Positions 57,322 through 63,547 of a stretch of 63,547 bases of DNA are shown here, one piece after another. Position numbers and translations under genes: made by a program. Each line of letters opens with the position of its first letter. The stretch's first letter is position 1. This DNA comes from Paenibacillus sp. MZ04-78.2 (GTDB lineage: Bacteria; Bacillota; Bacilli; Paenibacillales; NBRC-103111). The stretch lies in assembly GCF_024213375.1 (NCBI RefSeq), contig NZ_JANAVJ010000030.1, positions 1 to 63,547 of the forward strand, in the 5' to 3' direction. The notes below the pieces were generated by a model, which worked only from the letters and a program-made list of their open reading frames with translations, searched no databases and was not told where the DNA came from.

Positions 57322-57343
57322 AAAAAACGACCCTTGGGGTCGT
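57322..57343 (-). terminator. Terminator directly after tRNA-Ser
   Basis: ACGACCC-CAAG-GGGTCGT followed by TTTTTTG on the minus strand. Confidence 0.88.
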
Positions 57344-57362
57344 GGTCGTATACTTGTATGTA

Positions 57363-57452
<90 letters not shown>

Positions 57453-57499
57453 GGGTGACACCAAGCATTGTATCATAAATCAAAAAGCTTTTTCAAGCT

Positions 57500-58780
57500 C
57501 TATTTCTTGCTGATCCGCGTAATATTCCCCATATAAGGCTGTAACACTTCCGGAATCAGCACGCTGCCGTCTTCCTGCTGGTAATTTTCGAGAATCGCAG
57601 CGACCGTCCGGCCCAGCGCCAGACCCGATCCGTTCAGCGTATGAACGAATTCCGGTTTCGCTTTCGCATCGCGGCGGAAGCGGATGTTCGCGCGGCGCGC
57701 CTGGAAATCTTCGAAGTTGCTGCACGACGAGATCTCACGGTAGGTATTGCTACTAGGCAGCCATACCTCCAGATCGTACGTCTTCGACGAGGTGAAGCCC
57801 AAATCGCCTGTACAAAGCGCCATGACGCGGTAAGGAAGCTTCAGGAGCTGCAGCACCTTCTCCGCCTCGCCAGCCAGCTTCTCAAGCTCCTCGTTCGACT
57901 GCTCCGGAAGAACCATCTTCACGAGTTCTACCTTGTTGAACTGATGCTGACGAATGAGTCCGCGAGTATCGCGCCCGGCCGAACCGGCCTCGGAACGGAA
58001 ACAAGCGCTGAACGCCACGAAATATTTCGGCAGATCCTCCAGAGCCAAAATGTCGTCCCGATGGTAATTCGTCACCGGCACCTCGGCGGTCGGAATCATG
58101 AAATAGTCCACGCCTTCGATTTTGAACACATCTTCTTCGAACTTTGGCAGCTGCCCGGTTCCCGTAAGACTATCGCGGTTTACGAGGTACGGAGGAAGCA
58201 TTTCCGTATACCCGTGCTCGTTCGCATGCAGGTCCATCATAAAATTGATCAGAGCCCGCTCCAGACGCGCCCCAAGCCCTTTATAGAACACGAACCGGGA
58301 GCCTGTAACCTTCGCCGCCGCTTCAAAATCCAAAATATCAAGCTCTTGCGCCGTTTCCCAGTGCGGCTTCGGCTCGAAAGAAAAGGACGGTACTTCACCT
58401 ACCCGGCGAATCTCTACGTTATTCTCTTCCGAACCGCCTACTGGCACGTCGGCTTGCGGCATATTCGGAATCGCCAGAAGGATAGTATCCAGTTCGGCTT
58501 CCAGAACGCGAATTTCCTCATCCAACGACTTGATCCGATCGCCAACAACCTTCATCTCTTCGATCAAGTGATCGGCGTTTTCTTTCGCCTTTTTCAGTTG
58601 CGCCACTTCTTGCGAAACGACGTTTCTGCGGTTTTTCAATTGTTCCGTTTCTTGCAAAAGCTCTCTGCGCTTCAAATCCAGACTCGTAAAACGGTCCAGC
58701 TCCTCCAAGTTTTTGCCCCGGTTGGCCATCCCTTGTTTTACTTTGTCCAAATCTGCGCGTAGCAATTTTATATCTAACAA
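57500..58780 (-). CDS. serS: Seryl-tRNA synthetase
   Basis: Class II synthetase. 426 residues: N-terminal coiled-coil tRNA-binding arm (about 30-105), then the catalytic core with motif 2 ([21 protein letters not shown]) and motif 3 ([20 protein letters not shown]). TTG 58780 follows AGGAGGG and overlaps pdxT by 7 bases. No T-box leader is present; it appears to be read from the pdxST promoter. Confidence 0.97.
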   Translation of the reverse strand: MLDIKLLRADLDKVKQGMANRGKNLEELDRFTSLDLKRRELLQETEQLKNRRNVVSQEVAQLKKAKENADHLIEEMKVVGDRIKSLDEEIRVLEAELDTILLAIPNMPQADVPVGGSEENNVEIRRVGEVPSFSFEPKPHWETAQELDILDFEAAAKVTGSRFVFYKGLGARLERALINFMMDLHANEHGYTEMLPPYLVNRDSLTGTGQLPKFEEDVFKIEGVDYFMIPTAEVPVTNYHRDDILALEDLPKYFVAFSACFRSEAGSAGRDTRGLIRQHQFNKVELVKMVLPEQSNEELEKLAGEAEKVLQLLKLPYRVMALCTGDLGFTSSKTYDLEVWLPSSNTYREISSCSNFEDFQARRANIRFRRDAKAKPEFVHTLNGSGLALGRTVAAILENYQQEDGSVLIPEVLQPYMGNITRISKK

Positions 58781-59364
58781 GGAGATCCCTCCTGCTTCAT
58801 CTCACGTACCATGTCCAAAAAATAAGCGTGCATTCGTTCATCGTCGGTCAGTTCCGGATGAAACGATGCAGCCAGCAAATGCCCTTGACGGGCTGCAACG
58901 ACCTGGTCACGGTACGTCGCCAACACTTCCACGCCTTCACCCACCTGTTCGATCAGAGGCGCACGGATGAATACCGCGCGCACATCCCGATCGACGCCTT
59001 TAATATCCAAGTCCGTCTCAAAGCTTTCCCGCTGCCGACCAAAAGCATTGCGCGCAACCTGAATATTCATCAGCCCAAGGTGAGCCTCTTCCTGCCCTGC
59101 AATATGTTTTGCGAGCACAATCAGTCCTGCACATGTGCCGAAAAGCGGCTTGCCCTGCCGCGAAAATTCGCGTAGGGCATCTATGAATTGATAGGTTCGC
59201 ATCAGCTTGCCGATCGTCGTGCTTTCGCCGCCCGGAATAATGATTCCGTCAATCTCCGCCAGTTGCTCCGTCCGCTTCACCGCGACGCCGGTGCCACCGG
59301 CTTTTTCGATCATGCGGATATGCTCGGTTACGGCGCCCTGCAGCGCCAAAACACCTATGTTCAT
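58774..59364 (-). CDS. pdxT: Pyridoxal 5'-phosphate synthase glutaminase subunit
   Basis: Supplies ammonia from glutamine to PdxS. 196 residues. Class I glutaminase triad parts: GTCAGL (Cys78) and the HPE motif near residue 170; PGGESTT forms the oxyanion region. Follows pdxS by 39 bases. Confidence 0.96.
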   Translation of the reverse strand: MNIGVLALQGAVTEHIRMIEKAGGTGVAVKRTEQLAEIDGIIIPGGESTTIGKLMRTYQFIDALREFSRQGKPLFGTCAGLIVLAKHIAGQEEAHLGLMNIQVARNAFGRQRESFETDLDIKGVDRDVRAVFIRAPLIEQVGEGVEVLATYRDQVVAARQGHLLAASFHPELTDDERMHAYFLDMVREMKQEGSPC

Positions 59365-59403
59365 CCCTCTGTACCTTCTTCCCGAGAAACAAGCTCCAGC
59401 CGG

Positions 59404-60285
59404 CTACCAGCCGCGCTCCTGCATCCGTTCGGATACATGCAGCTTAGAGATTTCGATGCCCTTCATCGGCGTACCAAGATTTTTCGAAATATTGGCAATC
59501 AGCTCAAAATCCGTATAATGCGTCGTAGCCTCAACGATCGCTTTTGCGAATTTCTCCGGATTTTCCGATTTGAAAATACCCGATCCTACAAACACGCCAT
59601 CGGAGCCCAAATGCATCATAAGCGCGGCATCCGCAGGAGTCGCTACACCACCGGCCGCAAAGTTGACGACTGGCAATTTTCCGGTTTCGTGCACTTGCAA
59701 CAGCAGCTCGTAAGGGGCACCCAAGTTTTTGGCTTCCGCCATCAGCTCGTCCTTGGACAAGCTTTGGATTTTGCGGATTTGGCCCGTGATCATACGCATA
59801 TGACGAACGGCCTCAACAATATTGCCCGTTCCCGGTTCGCCCTTCGTACGGATCATCGAAGCACCTTCACCGATCCGGCGAAGCGCCTCGCCGAGGTCTC
59901 TTGCGCCGCACACGAACGGTACTGTAAATTCCTTTTTATTGATGTGGAACACTTCATCGGCAGGAGTCAATACTTCGCTCTCGTCGATATAGTCCACGCC
60001 CATCGATTCGAGTACCTTTGCTTCAACAAAATGCCCGATACGCGCCTTGGCCATAACCGGAATGGAAACAACTTTCATGACTTCTTCTACGATGGTAGGG
60101 TCAGCCATCCGGGCAACGCCACCAGCCGCGCGAATATCCGAAGGAACTCTTTCCAATGCCATAACGGCAGAAGCGCCTGCAGCTTCAGCAACGCGCGCTT
60201 GCTCTGCACTCATGACGTCCATAATGACGCCGCCTTTTTGCATTTCGGCCATGCCTTTTTTAACGCGAGATGTACCTGTTTCCAT
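59404..60285 (-). CDS. pdxS: Pyridoxal 5'-phosphate synthase lyase subunit
   Basis: Builds PLP from ribose-5-phosphate, glyceraldehyde-3-phosphate and ammonia in a 12-mer with PdxT. 293 residues. [22 protein letters not shown] start ([12 protein letters not shown]), the imine-forming Lys80 in [13 protein letters not shown] and the [14 protein letters not shown] phosphate loop are conserved. Ribosome-binding site AGGAGG. Confidence 0.97.
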   Translation of the reverse strand: METGTSRVKKGMAEMQKGGVIMDVMSAEQARVAEAAGASAVMALERVPSDIRAAGGVARMADPTIVEEVMKVVSIPVMAKARIGHFVEAKVLESMGVDYIDESEVLTPADEVFHINKKEFTVPFVCGARDLGEALRRIGEGASMIRTKGEPGTGNIVEAVRHMRMITGQIRKIQSLSKDELMAEAKNLGAPYELLLQVHETGKLPVVNFAAGGVATPADAALMMHLGSDGVFVGSGIFKSENPEKFAKAIVEATTHYTDFELIANISKNLGTPMKGIEISKLHVSERMQERGW

Positions 60286-60360
60286 ATCCGATTCCTCCTG
60301 GGAACATATCGTTAATATTACTTCCGTCCACTTGAAATTAGGACAAACTACTAAACAATT

Positions 60361-60389
60361 ATTTTACAGCAAGCGCTTCAATTTAACAA
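60361..60389 (-). promoter_or_regulatory. Sigma-A promoter for pdxS-pdxT-serS
   Basis: Minus strand TTGTTA (60384-60389), 17 bases, TAAAAT (60361-60366). Confidence 0.65.
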
Positions 60390-60405
60390 CCCGTTCGCCT
60401 TGATT

Positions 60406-61698
60406 TTATCCCTTTTTGGCACCGCTGAACAGATCGACGAAGAAGTCTTTAATCGCCCGGAACAACAACCGGAACCAACTGCCCTTCTCCACTTCCTCCG
60501 CGGCAACCAGGTTGACCGGATATTCTTTGCCGCCATACGATACTTTTGCCGTTCCAAGAACTTGCCCTTGAGCAATTGGAGCGACAAGCTTGCTGTCATC
60601 CGCCAGCGGCTCCGCCGTGATTTGGAATTGCTCTTTCGATGTGCCTTTTTTCGCGATAATTCTAAGTTCGGATTGCGTAACGACCGGAACTTCCGTGGTA
60701 ACGCCTTTTTTAATATTGACTGTTTTCAATTTTTCTATTTCCTGTTTCGCATTCAACACAGGCACGAATTCGAAATTCGTAAAGCCGTAGTCAAGCACTT
60801 TGCGCGTTTCGATAAAGCGGTCCGGTTCCTTCGGAGCGCCCATAATGACACTTATTAGACGCATTCCGTTACGCTCGGCTGTGCCTGTGAAGCAATAAAG
60901 CGCTTCTTTCGTACTGCCTGTCTTCAGACCGTCAAGTCCCTGGTAAGCATACTTTTTAAAATTGACATTATCCTTGTTTCCTTCCAACATCCAGTTAAAG
61001 TTAATCATCGGTGACTTGTCCTTCTCGCGGAACTTCCTGGACAGGGTCGCCGTGTATTTCAATACTTCCTTATGGTCCTTAATAAGATTATAAGCGATAA
61101 GAGCGGTATCTCTGGCTGTCAGCATCGTTTCGCCTTGCACTTCTTTAGGCGCATATTTCCCCATATCCACTCTTGGCAAGCCAGTCGCATTTATAAAATG
61201 AGCCTTGTCCGAAAGCCCGAACTGTTTTGCTTTCTCGTTCATCATCTTGGCGAATAGTTCTTCGCTGCCCGCAATTCTTTCTGCTAGCGCCACTGAAGCG
61301 TCGTTCGCCGAATAGATCGACATTGCGGCAAACATATCATCTACAGAAGCTTGTTCATTCAAAGCCAGCAGACCGCCTGAACCGATGACATCGGCTGCGT
61401 TTGGAGTTGTATTCACCATTTCCGTAGAACTAAGCTTTCCGCTTTTAATAGCTTCCATCACCAAATATTCGGTCATCATTTTCGACATACTGGCGGGAGG
61501 ATACGCTTCGTCCGCATTCATTTCATATAAGACTTGCCCGGTACTCGCTTCCATGAGAATCGCAGATCTGACATTGAGCTTCAAATCTACCGGGGCATCC
61601 GCTGCTAGTACGGAAGCGGATTGTACCAGAACAAGAGTGGCGTTCAGCAAAAGAGTCGCAGCTACGATCGAACAAACGCGTTTTACTTTAAAAAACAA
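60406..61698 (-). CDS. dacA: D-alanyl-D-alanine carboxypeptidase (PBP5-type)
   Basis: Trims the terminal D-Ala of stem peptides at the outer membrane face. About 430 residues: signal peptide ending near VLAADA, S11 peptidase domain with SxxK (SMSK, Ser70/Lys73), SAN and KTG (GLKTGST) motifs, a PBP5 C-terminal beta domain and an amphipathic C-terminal anchor (WFRLLFRAIKDFFVDLF). TTG 61698 has AGGAG 8 bases upstream. Confidence 0.96.
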   Translation of the reverse strand: MFFKVKRVCSIVAATLLLNATLVLVQSASVLAADAPVDLKLNVRSAILMEASTGQVLYEMNADEAYPPASMSKMMTEYLVMEAIKSGKLSSTEMVNTTPNAADVIGSGGLLALNEQASVDDMFAAMSIYSANDASVALAERIAGSEELFAKMMNEKAKQFGLSDKAHFINATGLPRVDMGKYAPKEVQGETMLTARDTALIAYNLIKDHKEVLKYTATLSRKFREKDKSPMINFNWMLEGNKDNVNFKKYAYQGLDGLKTGSTKEALYCFTGTAERNGMRLISVIMGAPKEPDRFIETRKVLDYGFTNFEFVPVLNAKQEIEKLKTVNIKKGVTTEVPVVTQSELRIIAKKGTSKEQFQITAEPLADDSKLVAPIAQGQVLGTAKVSYGGKEYPVNLVAAEEVEKGSWFRLLFRAIKDFFVDLFSGAKKG

Positions 61699-61743
61699 CC
61701 AACTCACTCCTAAAAAAAATTTTATAAAAATAACGTACGTTTA

Positions 61744-61773
61744 ATTGTACCACAAGCCTCTTTCGCTTTACAA
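61744..61773 (-). promoter_or_regulatory. Promoter for dacA
   Basis: Minus strand TTGTAA (61768-61773), 18 bases, TGG-TACAAT (61744-61749), an extended -10. Confidence 0.6.
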
Positions 61774-61780
61774 AAGCAAA

Positions 61781-61803
61781 AACGGAAGCCCCAGGCTTCC
61801 GTT
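61781..61803 (-). terminator. Terminator after guaB
   Basis: AACGGAAGCC-TGG-GGCTTCCGTT followed by TTTGCTTTT on the minus strand. Confidence 0.88.
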
Positions 61804-61829
61804 CTTTTTTGCACGATCCCTTCGTAGGA

Positions 61830-63547
<1,718 letters not shown>

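Noticed and set aside
58781..58830. T-box leader for serS
   Set aside because: serS overlaps pdxT and has no leader; no T-box or specifier loop seen.

Overview
The window looks like a chromosomal segment of an endospore-forming, flagellated, aerobic Firmicute of the Paenibacillus type. The grounds are sporulation genes in Bacillus-like order (spoIIID, spoIIQ, spoIID, spoIIR, sspP), an 11-subunit complex I operon without nuoEFG, SLH-domain surface protein with csaB, frequent TTG/GTG starts behind strong AGGAGG sites, and moderately high GC. The species is inferred, not proven. Almost every gene is on the minus strand, and the right edge runs 5S rRNA, guaB, dacA, pdxST, serS. That is the order seen when moving away from oriC in Bacillus, so the origin probably lies to the right and the replication fork runs right to left through the window.

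Layout, left to right. (1) 0-9 kb: a large secreted protein, tagO, csaB, a DUF5693 membrane protein, pgcA and fabZ (cell-wall polymer and lipid precursors). (2) 9.5-17.7 kb: pgsA, an epuA-like gene, flhP, flhO, mbl, spoIIID, spoIIQ, spoIID, murA and a DUF1146 gene. (3) 17.8-20.3 kb: a subtilisin-like protease with SLH domains. (4) 20.5-31.2 kb: nuoA-D and nuoH-N. (5) 31.4-38.9 kb: the complete F1Fo ATP synthase operon. (6) 39-50.5 kb: wecB/mnaA, upp, then a ZTP-riboswitch-led rpiB-ywlG-glyA unit, ywlE, mntP, ywlC, spoIIR, prmC-prfA and ychF. (7) 50.7-52.7 kb: an amidase and a PilZ gene behind a c-di-GMP-I riboswitch, then a dense DnaA-box cluster. (8) 52.7-57.5 kb: tadA, tRNA-Pro, a TM2-like membrane gene, a sigma-factor remnant, tRNA-Arg, map, small unknown genes, a forespore operon ending in sspP, and tRNA-Ser with a duplicated 3' end and a multi-hairpin cassette. 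(9) 57.5-63.5 kb: serS, pdxT, pdxS, dacA, guaB and the end of an rRNA operon.

How the genes connect. TagO, MnaA and CsaB can together build and pyruvylate the secondary cell-wall polymer that holds SLH proteins such as the protease here. Complex I and ATP synthase lie back to back as one respiratory block. Sporulation promoters can be read directly from sequence: sigma-F before spoIIQ and spoIIR, sigma-E before spoIID and spoIIID, sigma-G before the sspP operon. Purine and one-carbon supply (rpiB, glyA) is under a ZTP riboswitch.

The most noteworthy non-coding elements are the DnaA-box cluster at 52.5 kb, the c-di-GMP riboswitch feeding a c-di-GMP-binding protein gene and probably a wall amidase, the repeated hairpin leaders placed directly before the atpD and atpC ribosome-binding sites, and the structured cassette behind tRNA-Ser.
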